NCBI GenBank assembly: GCA_943369755.1
Contig: CALROG020000036.1
Span: 1 to 42,341, forward strand
Direction: 5' to 3'
Origin: CALROG01 sp943369755
GTDB lineage: Bacteria; Pseudomonadota; Gammaproteobacteria; Burkholderiales; Burkholderiaceae_C
DNA length: 42,341 nucleotides
Shown: in pieces, positions 22,688 through 30,559 of the stretch
Numbering within the stretch: the first letter of the stretch is position 1
Layout: every line of letters begins with the position of its first letter
Translations under genes and position numbers: made by a program
Notes under the pieces: generated by a model
Database searches by the model: none
The model's input: the letters and a program-made list of their open reading frames with translations, nothing else
What the model was told of the DNA's origin: nothing

Positions 22688-23848
22688 TCAGCTCTCAAAC
22701 TGCGGGTTTAGCTGGCGTAGCCGATTCATGGCCATGGCCGCGGCCGCGGTGCGGGTTTCAACGCCCAGCTTGGCAAACACCCGCTCAAGGTGCTTCTTTA
22801 CCGTGGCCGGGCTGGAGCCCAGGATATCGGCAATGTCGCGGTTGATCTTGCCCTTGACCACCCAGTACAACACCTCAGCCTCGCGCGCGGTGAGCTTGAA
22901 AGCCAGACTCATCGACTCGATGACGGCGGTGTCCGACACTTCGCGCATCACGATCAGCCAGTCGCCGCCGCCTTCGGAATCCCCCGTCTGCTGGTGCAAG
23001 CGGAAGGTCAGGCGGCGCGCACCAACTTCAGCGGTCAGGCGCGGCGGCTCGATCTGCGCCTCGGCTTCCTTCAAGTGTCGGCGCAGCCACTGCACCACCG
23101 GGTCTGGCGCGAAATTCGGACCCGCGGCCTGGCCAGCAACGAAGTACTGCGCCAGCAGCTCGCGCGCCAACGGGGTCTGCCACATCAGGCGCCCGTCGCT
23201 GGCGCGCACCGTGATGCTGGCGTAACCAAAGGCGTCCAGCGCATTGCGGGTTTGCCGCCGTTCGCGGGCACCCTGCAAATGCACAACCATGCGGGCCAAA
23301 ACCTCCTTGGGCTTGATCGGCTTGGTCACGTAGTCCACGCCACCGGCTGCCAGCGCGGCCACCAGGTGCTCCGTCTCGGTCAGGCCGGTCATGAAGATGA
23401 TGGGGATGTGCGCCGTCTGCGGCAGGGCTTTCAGGCGCCTGGCCACTTCAAAGCCGTCCATGCCCGGCATCATGGCGTCCAGCAGCACAATGTCCGGCAG
23501 CGCCTGTGCGGCACGCGCCAGTGCGGCCTCGCCCCCAGTGGCCACCAGCACGGTGTAGCCGGATTCGTCCAGCGCGTCGTGCAGCACGGCAAGGTTGTCG
23601 GGCACATCGTCAACGATCAACACCACGTCGCTGCTGGTGCGGTCGAATGTGGCCCCCACGCTTGTCACTGCGTGTACTGCGCTGCCCCCCGAGGGGGCCC
23701 TCACGCCTTGGGACGGCCCGGCGGCGCTCAAGGCGTGGCCCCCACGGTGGCCCCCACGCTTGTCACTGCGTGTACTGCGCTGCCCCCCAAGGGGGCCCTC
23801 GCGCCTTGGGACGGCCCGGCGGCGCTCAAGATGTCGCTCCGAATGCAA
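22688..23848 (-). CDS. LuxR-type response regulator with receiver and HTH domains
   Basis: 386 codons from the first ATG (23848), but the first ~58 residues are translated family 2 repeat (SAAGPSQGVRAPSGGSAVHA and similar). The family-like protein begins about FDRTSSDVVLIVDDVPDN. GTG codons at 23668 or 23659, inside or at the edge of the repeat, are alternative starts. A receiver domain (phosphoacceptor Asp in PDIVLLDAMMPGMDGFEV, Lys in YVTKPIKPKE) is followed by a ~130-residue linker and a LuxR HTH (LTAREAEVLYWVVKGKINRD). It overlaps the hybrid kinase gene by 23 bp and is its probable partner. The likely targets are the neighbouring urt and ure genes (inference). Confidence 0.85.
   Translation of the reverse strand: MHSERHLERRRAVPRREGPLGGQRSTRSDKRGGHRGGHALSAAGPSQGVRAPSGGSAVHAVTSVGATFDRTSSDVVLIVDDVPDNLAVLHDALDESGYTVLVATGGEAALARAAQALPDIVLLDAMMPGMDGFEVARRLKALPQTAHIPIIFMTGLTETEHLVAALAAGGVDYVTKPIKPKEVLARMVVHLQGARERRQTRNALDAFGYASITVRASDGRLMWQTPLARELLAQYFVAGQAAGPNFAPDPVVQWLRRHLKEAEAQIEPPRLTAEVGARRLTFRLHQQTGDSEGGGDWLIVMREVSDTAVIESMSLAFKLTAREAEVLYWVVKGKINRDIADILGSSPATVKKHLERVFAKLGVETRTAAAAMAMNRLRQLNPQFES
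23650..23830 (+). repeat. Tandem family 2 repeats at the kinase/regulator junction
   Basis: Two direct copies (23650-23735 and 23748-23830) of gtggcccccacgcttgtcac, a gccccccgagggggccct or gccccccaagggggccct core and ccttgggacggcccggcggc. The second copy supplies the TGA stop of the kinase gene (23826-23828). The first supplies possible GTG starts of the regulator. Confidence 0.85.
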
Positions 23849-26800
23849 GGGCGTCGTCCAGCAGCCGGCTGATGGCCTCGAACTGGAACTGGCGGGCCAG
23901 CTCGCGCAGCTCGTTCACTGCGGTGGTGGTGGCGGGTTCAGCGGCTTCAATCTCGTCAAGCTGGTTCATGATGCCGCGATAGTAGCCAAGCTGCACCACT
24001 TCTTGCAGCGCCACCAGACGCGCCGCTTGCGGCCAAACCCGTGGCGGCGTATTGGCGCTCGAGGGTTGCGCAGGTGCCGGATGTTCCAGCCAGCGCAGTC
24101 CCAGCTGGCGCTCCAGCCAGTCCAGCAGCTCGCTATGGCGCACTGGCTTGAGGATGAAGTCTTCGGGGCGGATGGCCACGTCGTTGTCCAGGCCCTTGTC
24201 AAATGCGTTGGCAGAAACAATCGCAATCCTGGCCCCCACGCTTTTCATTGCATGCAATGCGCTGCCCCCCGAGGGGGCTTCCCCGCCTTGGGGCGGCCCG
24301 GCGGCGGGGAGGGTGCGCGCCTGCAATTGCCGCAGCCGGCGGATGGTTTCCCAGCCGTCAATGCCGGGCATGGCCAGGTCCATGAAGATCACATCGGGTT
24401 GGTAGCCTGCGGCCAGCAAATCCAGGCAGTCGTGGCCACTGGCGGCGGTGCGCAGCTCAAAACCCAGCGGCTCCAGCAGGTGCACCAACAAGTCGCGGTC
24501 GGCCTCTTCGTTGTCCACCACCAGCAGTTTGCGACGCGGGCCTTCGTAGCCACGGCGCGGGCGCGCCGCTGGCAATGCGGGCCGACCCGGCTGTGCGGCC
24601 TGGTGCAGCTCGGGCAAAAACAGCTTGACGCGGAACACCGAGCCCTGGCCCGGCGTGCTGCTGGCGCTGAGCGCGCCGCCCATCAGGTCGGTCAGCATCT
24701 TGGCAATGGTCAGGCCCAGACCGGCGCCTGGCCCGGCCTGGGCCGACGCGTTGCCACGCGCAAATGGCTCGAAAATCTGCGCAATCTCGGCCGGGCTCAG
24801 GCCCGGGCCGGTGTCTTCAATCTCGATATGCGCCATCTCGCGCGCATGGCGCACCCGCAAGGTAACCTGCCCTTGCGCCGTGAACTTGATGGCGTTGCCC
24901 AGCAGGTTGATCAGGATCTGGCGCACCCGCTTTTCATCGGCCCGCACCACTTCGGGCAAGGTGCCTTCAATATCAAAGTGAAAGGCCAGGCCCTTGGCCG
25001 CGGCCTGCGGCTCGAACATGCCGGCCATTTCGTGCACGCAATCGGCAAAGCCCATGGGCTTGACATTCAGCGTGAGCTTGCCGGCTTCAATGCGCGCAAT
25101 GTCAAGCGTGCCCTCGATCAGGCTGAGCAGGTGTTCCCCGCCGCGCTTGATCACGCTGACGGCCTGCTTGCGGTGCGACGGCACGCTGGCGTCTTCACCC
25201 ATCAACTGGGCGTAACCCAGGATGCTGTTGAGCGGCGTGCGCAGCTCGTGGCTGATGGCGCTGATATAGCGGCTCTTGGCCTGGTTGGCCTGCTCGGCCA
25301 CCAGCCTGGCGGTTTGCAGCGCGGCGTCGGTTTGCTTGTGCGACTCGATTTCGCGCACCAGCAGGTGGGTCTGTCGGTTTGATTCTTCTTGCGCCACCTG
25401 GCGGCTCTTGTGCGCCAGCACCAGCCACCAGGCCACGATGCCGGCAATCACCAGCAACGCCATGTAGGCCTTGAGAAAACCCGAGCGCAGCGTGCCGTCG
25501 GCCGCCGAGTCGCCAAGCGCCGCCAGCGAGCGCAGCTCCTGGTGGTACAGCAAGCCAAACACCGTAGCCAGCAGCGGCACGATGATCAGCATGAGCAACA
25601 TGAAATGGCCCAGACCGGTGTCCAGGTAGGGCCAGATGCGCCGGGGCAGCAGCCAGCGCAAGGCCCCCGACCATTGCGCCGACAGGCTGGCGTGCGGTTT
25701 GCACAGGTCACCACAGCGCGCGTCCAGGGTGCAGCACAGCGAACAGATTTGGCCCTGGTAGGCCGGGCAGTGCGCCATGTCGGGGCCTTCGTATTCGCGT
25801 TCGCAAATCACGCAGCGCTTCACCGCCAGGCGCTGGTAACTGGCGTGCTCTTCGGCTGCCTCTGGGTGGCGCGCGATGTAGTAGCGCCCGCGCGTGAGCA
25901 GCGCAATCACCGGCACCGCCACAAACGCAGTGGTCATGGCGATCACCGCTGAAAACGCCTGCGCCAGCGGCCCGAACAAGCCCAGGTGCGCGGTGATCGA
26001 CAGCGCCGACGCCAGCGCCATCGAACCCACGCCCACCGGGTTGATGTCATACAGGTAGGCGCGCTTGAACTCAATGCCCTTGGGCGACAGGCCCAGCGGT
26101 TTGTTGACCACCAGGTCGGCCACCACCGCCATGATCCAGGCGATGGCGATGTTGGAGTAAAGCCCCAGCACGTCGCCCAGCGCCTGGAACACGTTCATCT
26201 CCATCAGCATGAAGGCAATCAGCGTGTTGAACACCACCCAGACCACGCGCCCCGGGTGGCTGTGGGTCACCCGCGAGAAAAAGTTGCTCCAGGCCAGCGA
26301 GCCGGCGTAGGCATTGGTGACGTTGATCTTGAGCTGCGAGATGACCACAAACACCGCAGTGGCGGCCACGGCCCAGCCGTAATGGGGGAACACATATTCA
26401 TAGGCCGCCAGGTACATCTGGTTCGGGTCTACAGCGCGGTCCAGCGGCACCATGTGGGTAATGGCAAGGTAGGCCAGCAGCGCGCCGCCCAGCATCTTCA
26501 AGACCCCCAGAACCACCCAGCCCGGCCCACCGGCCAGCACACCAAACCACCAGCGCTTGCTGTTTTGCGGCGTTTGGGCCGGCATGAAGCGCAGATAGTC
26601 GGCCTGCTCCCCCATTTGGGTAATCAGCGCAATCCCCACCGTCAGGGCTGCACCAAACAAGTGCAAATTGAAGACGGGGGCAGCACCTTTTTCACCTATG
26701 TAGTGCGTTATTCCCGAGAACGCACCAGGGTCGCGCACCAGAACATAAACGAAGGGCACCACCAGCATCACCAGCCACAGCGGCTGCGTCCACATCTGCA

Positions 26801-27362
26801 AGCGGCTGATGACCGACACCCCGTGGGTGACCAGGGGAATCACCACCAATGCGCAAATCAGGTAGCCCCAACTGGGCGGGATACCCAGCGCCAGCTCCAG
26901 CGCATAGGCCATCACGGCCGCTTCCAGCGCAAAAAAGATGAAGGTGAACGAGGCGTAGATCAGCGAGGTAACGGTGGAGCCGATGTAGCCAAAGCCCGCG
27001 CCGCGGGTCAGCAAGTCCATGTCGACCCCGTAGCGGGCCGCGTACACGCTGATGGGCAGCCCCGCCAGGAAGATGATGAGCCCGGTAGCCAGAATGGCCC
27101 AGAAGGCATTCATGAAGCCGTATTGCACCAGCAAGGTGGCACCCACGGCCTCCAGAATCAGGAACGAGGCCGCACCAAAGGCCGTGTTGGCGACCCGCCA
27201 CTCAGACCATTTGCGAAAGCGCTGCGGGGTGTAGCGCAGCGCGTAGTCTTCCATGGTCTCGCTGGCCACCCAACTGTTGTAGTCACGCCGCACCTTGACC
27301 ACACGCTGGGGCGCGCCCGCAGAATCAGCAGGCACCGGGATGATGGGAATGACTTGGCTCAC
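23826..27362 (-). CDS. NCS1-transporter/histidine-kinase/receiver hybrid sensor
   Basis: 1178 residues from a GTG (27362). Residues ~30-495 are an NCS1 nucleobase:cation symporter-like domain with about 12 membrane segments (SETMEDYALRYTPQRFRKWS, GFGYIGSTVTSLIY, QMGEQADYLRFMP). Residues 516-557 hold eight cysteines (517, 520, 532, 540, 543, 544, 550, 554) and look metal-binding. Two more membrane segments (~590-610, 640-660) and a coiled stretch precede HisKA with His705 (SHELRTPLNSILGY). The ATPase domain has NLLGNAIKFT, DTGPGLS and GAGLGLTIAK. The receiver has Asp995 (IFMDLAMPG). A family 2 repeat adds about 28 residues (~1017-1044) in the receiver. The protein probably senses a nitrogenous solute at the inner membrane, by analogy with CbrA-type transporter kinases. 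It lies between the urease and urea-transport operons and is followed by its regulator. Confidence 0.88.
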   Translation of the reverse strand: MSQVIPIIPVPADSAGAPQRVVKVRRDYNSWVASETMEDYALRYTPQRFRKWSEWRVANTAFGAASFLILEAVGATLLVQYGFMNAFWAILATGLIIFLAGLPISVYAARYGVDMDLLTRGAGFGYIGSTVTSLIYASFTFIFFALEAAVMAYALELALGIPPSWGYLICALVVIPLVTHGVSVISRLQMWTQPLWLVMLVVPFVYVLVRDPGAFSGITHYIGEKGAAPVFNLHLFGAALTVGIALITQMGEQADYLRFMPAQTPQNSKRWWFGVLAGGPGWVVLGVLKMLGGALLAYLAITHMVPLDRAVDPNQMYLAAYEYVFPHYGWAVAATAVFVVISQLKINVTNAYAGSLAWSNFFSRVTHSHPGRVVWVVFNTLIAFMLMEMNVFQALGDVLGLYSNIAIAWIMAVVADLVVNKPLGLSPKGIEFKRAYLYDINPVGVGSMALASALSITAHLGLFGPLAQAFSAVIAMTTAFVAVPVIALLTRGRYYIARHPEAAEEHASYQRLAVKRCVICEREYEGPDMAHCPAYQGQICSLCCTLDARCGDLCKPHASLSAQWSGALRWLLPRRIWPYLDTGLGHFMLLMLIIVPLLATVFGLLYHQELRSLAALGDSAADGTLRSGFLKAYMALLVIAGIVAWWLVLAHKSRQVAQEESNRQTHLLVREIESHKQTDAALQTARLVAEQANQAKSRYISAISHELRTPLNSILGYAQLMGEDASVPSHRKQAVSVIKRGGEHLLSLIEGTLDIARIEAGKLTLNVKPMGFADCVHEMAGMFEPQAAAKGLAFHFDIEGTLPEVVRADEKRVRQILINLLGNAIKFTAQGQVTLRVRHAREMAHIEIEDTGPGLSPAEIAQIFEPFARGNASAQAGPGAGLGLTIAKMLTDLMGGALSASSTPGQGSVFRVKLFLPELHQAAQPGRPALPAARPRRGYEGPRRKLLVVDNEEADRDLLVHLLEPLGFELRTAASGHDCLDLLAAGYQPDVIFMDLAMPGIDGWETIRRLRQLQARTLPAAGPPQGGEAPSGGSALHAMKSVGARIAIVSANAFDKGLDNDVAIRPEDFILKPVRHSELLDWLERQLGLRWLEHPAPAQPSSANTPPRVWPQAARLVALQEVVQLGYYRGIMNQLDEIEAAEPATTTAVNELRELARQFQFEAISRLLDDALAFGATS
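24231..24313 (+). repeat. Family 2 repeat inside the kinase receiver domain
   Basis: Contains ggcccccacgcttttcattg, gctgccccccgagggggctt and ccttggggcggcccggcggc. Read on minus it is in frame and encodes PAAGPPQGGEAPSGGSALHA. It falls between receiver helix 3 (ETIRRLRQLQ) and strand 4 (RIAIVSANAF), a loop position. Confidence 0.85.
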
Positions 27363-27413
27363 AGCCCCCAGGTGCAGGTTTCATGCCGGGGCTGCGCCAT
27401 TGGGCGTATGGCG

Positions 27414-27429
27414 CGGCACGGGGTTTGCA
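27414..27429 (+). promoter_or_regulatory. Sigma-54 promoter of the ureA operon
   Basis: CGGCACGGGGTTTGCA matches the TGGCACG-N4-TTGCW consensus except the first base. GG (27415-27416) and GC (27427-27428) are exactly 10 bases apart. The predicted start near 27440 is about 23 bp before the ureA ATG. Only an imperfect NtrC half-site (aggtgc, 27370-27375) is visible upstream. Confidence 0.7.
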
Positions 27430-27462
27430 ACATAATCTTGCGACACCTCCCACAGACTGGCC

Positions 27463-27765
27463 ATGGAACTCACTCCCCGCGAAAAAGACAAGCTGCTGAT
27501 CTTCACGGCGGCGCTGCTGGCCGAGCGCCGAAAGGCGCGCGGGCTCAAGTTGAATTACCCGGAAGCGGTGGCGCTGATTTCTGCCGCCGTGATGGAGGGC
27601 GCGCGTGACGGCAAGACCGTGGCCCAGCTCATGAGCGAAGGCCGCAGCGTGCTGACCCGTGCCGACGTGATGGACGGTATCGCCGAGATGATCCCGGACA
27701 TCCAGGTCGAAGCCACCTTCCCCGACGGCACCAAGCTCGTCACCGTTCACCAACCGATCGTATGA
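27463..27765 (+). CDS. ureA: Urease subunit gamma UreA
   Basis: 100 residues, the standard length of the gamma subunit. MELTPREKDKLLIFTAALLA, KLNYPEAVALISAAVMEGAR and IPDIQVEATFPDGTKLVTVH are diagnostic. It assembles with UreB and UreC into the (alpha-beta-gamma)3 urease trimer in the cytoplasm. It is the first gene of the urease structural operon, about 100 bp from the divergent kinase gene and directly after a sigma-54 promoter. It overlaps the next small gene by 4 bp. Confidence 0.97.
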   Translation: MELTPREKDKLLIFTAALLAERRKARGLKLNYPEAVALISAAVMEGARDGKTVAQLMSEGRSVLTRADVMDGIAEMIPDIQVEATFPDGTKLVTVHQPIV

Positions 27766-27953
27766 AACACCCAGCCATGTTCCGATTTGCTACAAAATTA
27801 ATAGTGGCTAGCGCAGTATTGACGCGGGCTACAGACGTTTTTGCCCATAATGGCCATGGTTTGAGCGGCAGCCATTGGCATGCCAGCGACACCCTGGGCT
27901 TTGTGGTGGTGGTCGCGCTGGCAGTGGCCGCTGTGTGGCTGTCGCGCAAATGA
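27762..27953 (+). CDS. Small membrane protein between ureA and ureB
   Basis: 63 residues, with ATGA overlaps at both ends (ureA stop and ureB start), which argues that it is truly translated. An export-signal-like N-terminus (about residues 6-28, ending DVFA) is followed by a His-rich stretch (HNGHGLSGSHWHASD) and a C-terminal membrane segment (FVVVVALAVAAVWLSRK). Similar small His-bearing proteins occur at this position in other betaproteobacterial urease operons, as far as I recall. A role in nickel handling or in the membrane is conceivable, but no function is known to me. Codons ~9-24 are supplied by a family 1 repeat, so the signal region may be newly derived. Confidence 0.65.
   Translation: MKHPAMFRFATKLIVASAVLTRATDVFAHNGHGLSGSHWHASDTLGFVVVVALAVAAVWLSRK
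27789..27834 (-). repeat. Family 1 dispersed repeat, copy d, within a coding region
   Basis: On the minus strand it contains ctgtagcccgcgtcaatact followed by gcgctagccactattaattttgtagc. It lies fully inside the 63-residue gene and keeps its reading frame open. Confidence 0.8.
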
Positions 27954-28267
27954 GCGCGGCCATGATCCCCGGCGAACTCTTCACCGACGACGGCGAGCAC
28001 GCGCTCAACCCCGGGCGCCGCAGCCTGACGGTACTGGTGCAAAACACGGCAGACCGGCCGATTCAGGTGGGCTCGCACTATCACTTTGCTGAAACCAACG
28101 CTGCGCTGCGCTTTGACCGCGACGCCGTGCGCGGCATGCGGCTGAACATTGCCTCGGGCACGGCGGTGCGGTTTGAGCCCGGCCAGCAGCGCACAGTGGA
28201 GTTGGTGGACTACAGCGGCGCACGCACGGTGTACGGCTTTCGCGGTCTGGTTCAAGGAAAACTGTAA
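27950..28267 (+). CDS. ureB: Urease subunit beta UreB
   Basis: 105 residues from ATG 27950 (overlapping the previous stop), or 101 from ATG 27962 (MIPGELF), which matches the usual N-terminus better. Diagnostic sequence: IPGELFTDDG, NPGRRSLTVLVQNTADRPIQ, VGSHYHFAETNAALRFDR and GKL at the end. It is the structural beta subunit contacting UreC. Its stop overlaps the ureC start by one base (TAATG). Confidence 0.96.
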   Translation: MSAAMIPGELFTDDGEHALNPGRRSLTVLVQNTADRPIQVGSHYHFAETNAALRFDRDAVRGMRLNIASGTAVRFEPGQQRTVELVDYSGARTVYGFRGLVQGKL

Positions 28268-29985
28268 TGGCAACGATTGGACGCCGCGCTTACGCCGAGA
28301 TGTTTGGCCCCACCACCGGCGACCGGGTGCGCCTGGCCGACACCGGCCTGCTGGTGGAGGTGGAAGACGACTACACCCTGCGTGCCGGTGGCTATGGCGA
28401 AGAGGTGAAGTTCGGCGGTGGCAAAACCATCCGCGACGGCATGGCGCAGTCGCAGCGAACGCGTGCCGAAGGCGCGATGGACTGCGTGCTCACCAACGCA
28501 CTGATCATCGACCACTGGGGCATCGTCAAGGCCGACATCGGCCTGAAGGGCGGGCGCATTGTGGCCATCGGCAAGGCTGGCAACCCGGACACCCAGCCGG
28601 GGATAGACATCATCATCGGCCCGGGCACAGAAATCATTTCGTGCGAGGGCAACATCGTCACCGCGGGCGGCATTGACAGCCACATCCACTTCATCTGCCC
28701 GCAGCAGATCGAAGAGGCCCTGGCCAGCGGCGTCACCACCATGCTGGGCGGCGGCACCGGCCCGGCAACCGGCACCTTTGCCACCACCTGCACGCCCGGG
28801 CCCTGGAACATCGAGCGCATGCTTCAGGCGGCTGACGGCTTTGCCATGAACCTGGGCTTTCTGGGCAAGGGCAACGCCAGCTTGCCGGGCGCACTGCGCG
28901 AGCAGATCAACGCCGGTGTGATCGGCCTCAAACTGCATGAAGACTGGGGCACCACACCGGCGGCCATCAGCAACTGCCTGGACGTGGCCGACGAGACCGA
29001 CACCCAGGTGGCCATTCATTCCGACACACTGAATGAATCGGGCTTTGTAGAAAACACGATCGAGGCCACCAAGGGCCGCGGCCTGTGCGCCTTTCACACC
29101 GAAGGCGCGGGCGGCGGCCATGCGCCCGACATTTTGCGGGTGGTGGGCGAGGCCAATTTTTTGCCCAGCTCCACCAACCCGACCATGCCCTACACCCGCA
29201 ACACGCTGGACGAGCATGTAGACATGCTGATGGTCTGCCACCACCTGGACCCGGCCATCGCCGAAGACCTGGCCTTTGCCGAAAGCCGTATCCGCAAGGA
29301 AACCATTGCGGCGGAAGACATCCTGCACGACCTGGGTGCCATCAGCATGATGAGCAGCGACAGCCAGGCCATGGGCCGCGTGGGCGAGGTGATCATCCGC
29401 ACCTGGCAAACCGCGCACAAGATGAAGGCCCAGCGCGGCACGCTGCCCGAAGACTCGGCGCGCAACGACAACTTCCGCGTCAAACGCTATATCGCCAAAT
29501 ACACCATCAACCCGGCCATTGCCCACGGCATCAGCCACGAGGTGGGCAGCATCGAGGTAGGCAAGTGGGCCGACCTGGTGGTGTGGAAACCAGCCTTCTT
29601 TGGCATCAAGCCGGCGCTCATCCTGAAGGGCGGCTTCATTGCGTTTGCCGCCATGGGTGACCCGAATGCGTCGATCCCCACGCCGCAGCCGGTGCACTAC
29701 CGGCCGATGTTCGGGGCCTTTGGCGGCGCGCTGACGCGCGGCTCGCTCACCTTTGTGTCGGGTGCCGCGTTGAACGCAGGCGTCAGGGAACGCTTTGGCC
29801 TGGCCAAGGCGGTCAGCGCGGTAAAGAACATCCGCCAGGTACGCAAGCAGCACATGATCCACAACGGCTATCTGCCAAAGATGCAGATTGACCCACAGAC
29901 CTACGCCGTGCGTGCCGACGGGCAATTGCTGACCTGCGAGCCCGCCACCGAACTGCCCATGACCCAGCGCTACTTTTTGTTCTGA
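28267..29985 (+). CDS. ureC: Urease subunit alpha UreC
   Basis: 572 residues, full length for the catalytic subunit that hydrolyses urea to ammonia and carbamate. Nickel ligands are visible: His139 and His141 (DSHIHF), the carbamylated Lys222 (GLKLHEDWG) and Asp365 (SSDSQAMGRVG). The flap with CHHLD (His325/His326) and the loop HTEGAGGGHAPD are also present. All expected active-site motifs are intact, so it should be functional once UreDEFG load nickel. Confidence 0.98.
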   Translation: MATIGRRAYAEMFGPTTGDRVRLADTGLLVEVEDDYTLRAGGYGEEVKFGGGKTIRDGMAQSQRTRAEGAMDCVLTNALIIDHWGIVKADIGLKGGRIVAIGKAGNPDTQPGIDIIIGPGTEIISCEGNIVTAGGIDSHIHFICPQQIEEALASGVTTMLGGGTGPATGTFATTCTPGPWNIERMLQAADGFAMNLGFLGKGNASLPGALREQINAGVIGLKLHEDWGTTPAAISNCLDVADETDTQVAIHSDTLNESGFVENTIEATKGRGLCAFHTEGAGGGHAPDILRVVGEANFLPSSTNPTMPYTRNTLDEHVDMLMVCHHLDPAIAEDLAFAESRIRKETIAAEDILHDLGAISMMSSDSQAMGRVGEVIIRTWQTAHKMKAQRGTLPEDSARNDNFRVKRYIAKYTINPAIAHGISHEVGSIEVGKWADLVVWKPAFFGIKPALILKGGFIAFAAMGDPNASIPTPQPVHYRPMFGAFGGALTRGSLTFVSGAALNAGVRERFGLAKAVSAVKNIRQVRKQHMIHNGYLPKMQIDPQTYAVRADGQLLTCEPATELPMTQRYFLF

Positions 29986-29989
29986 TGGC

Positions 29990-30487
29990 ATGCAAACCCT
30001 GGCCCTGCACATTCGGCTGGATGACCTGAGCGACCCTCGCATTGAGCGCTTTATGCAGGAGCACCTGCAAGACATGCATGCCACCTCGCCGCCCGAGAGC
30101 GTGCATGCGCTTGATCTGGGCAAACTGCGCGACCCCAGCGTGCACTTCTGGTCGGCCTGGTTGCCCGCAACCCCGGGCAGCGGTACTAGCGATGACAGCC
30201 TGGTCGGCACCGGCGCCATCAAGCGGCTGGACGACCAACATGCTGAACTCAAGTCGATGCGCACCGCGCAAGCGTTTCGGGGTCGCGGTGTTGCGCGCCA
30301 GCTTCTGCGCCATATCCTGGCCCAGGCCCGCGCGCTCGGATTTCAGCGCCTCAGCCTGGAGACCGGTACCCAAGCATTCTTCGCCCCGGCACAGCGGCTG
30401 TACCTGGCGCACGGCTTTGTGCCCTGCGGTCCCTTTGGCAACTACCGCATTGACCCCAATAGCTGCTACCTGACCATGGCGTTGTAG
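29990..30487 (+). CDS. GNAT-family N-acetyltransferase
   Basis: A 165-residue protein, 4 bp after ureC. The acetyl-CoA binding segment is MRTAQAFRGRGVARQLLRHI (R/Q-x-x-G-x-G/A type). An LSLETGTQAFFAPAQRLYLAHGF segment and a C-terminal strand follow, as in GCN5-related acetyltransferases such as PhnO/RimI relatives. It starts at ATG 29990 (MQTLALHIRLDDL). It sits between ureC and the accessory gene ureE, probably as a passenger in the operon. The substrate is unknown. Confidence 0.8.
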   Translation: MQTLALHIRLDDLSDPRIERFMQEHLQDMHATSPPESVHALDLGKLRDPSVHFWSAWLPATPGSGTSDDSLVGTGAIKRLDDQHAELKSMRTAQAFRGRGVARQLLRHILAQARALGFQRLSLETGTQAFFAPAQRLYLAHGFVPCGPFGNYRIDPNSCYLTMAL

Positions 30488-30559
30488 CCGCCCACGGGCA
30501 AACCTGTCCTGCTGCGCCACAATGCAGCCCTTAACTTCGCTCTACCGGTCCCCTGCCCC

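Noticed and set aside
22452..22690. Sigma-54 promoter before urtA
   Set aside because: Several GGCAC or GCACC stretches were checked, but none has GC ten bases after GG, and no full NtrC site was found.
23650..23830. Tandem repeats as a CRISPR array
   Set aside because: Only two ~85 bp units with almost no spacer, and the same unit occurs singly elsewhere; no cas genes.
25986..27608. Large plus-strand open frame opposite the hybrid kinase
   Set aside because: Low-complexity Arg/His/Gln-rich translation of an antisense strand; the minus frame has clear domains.
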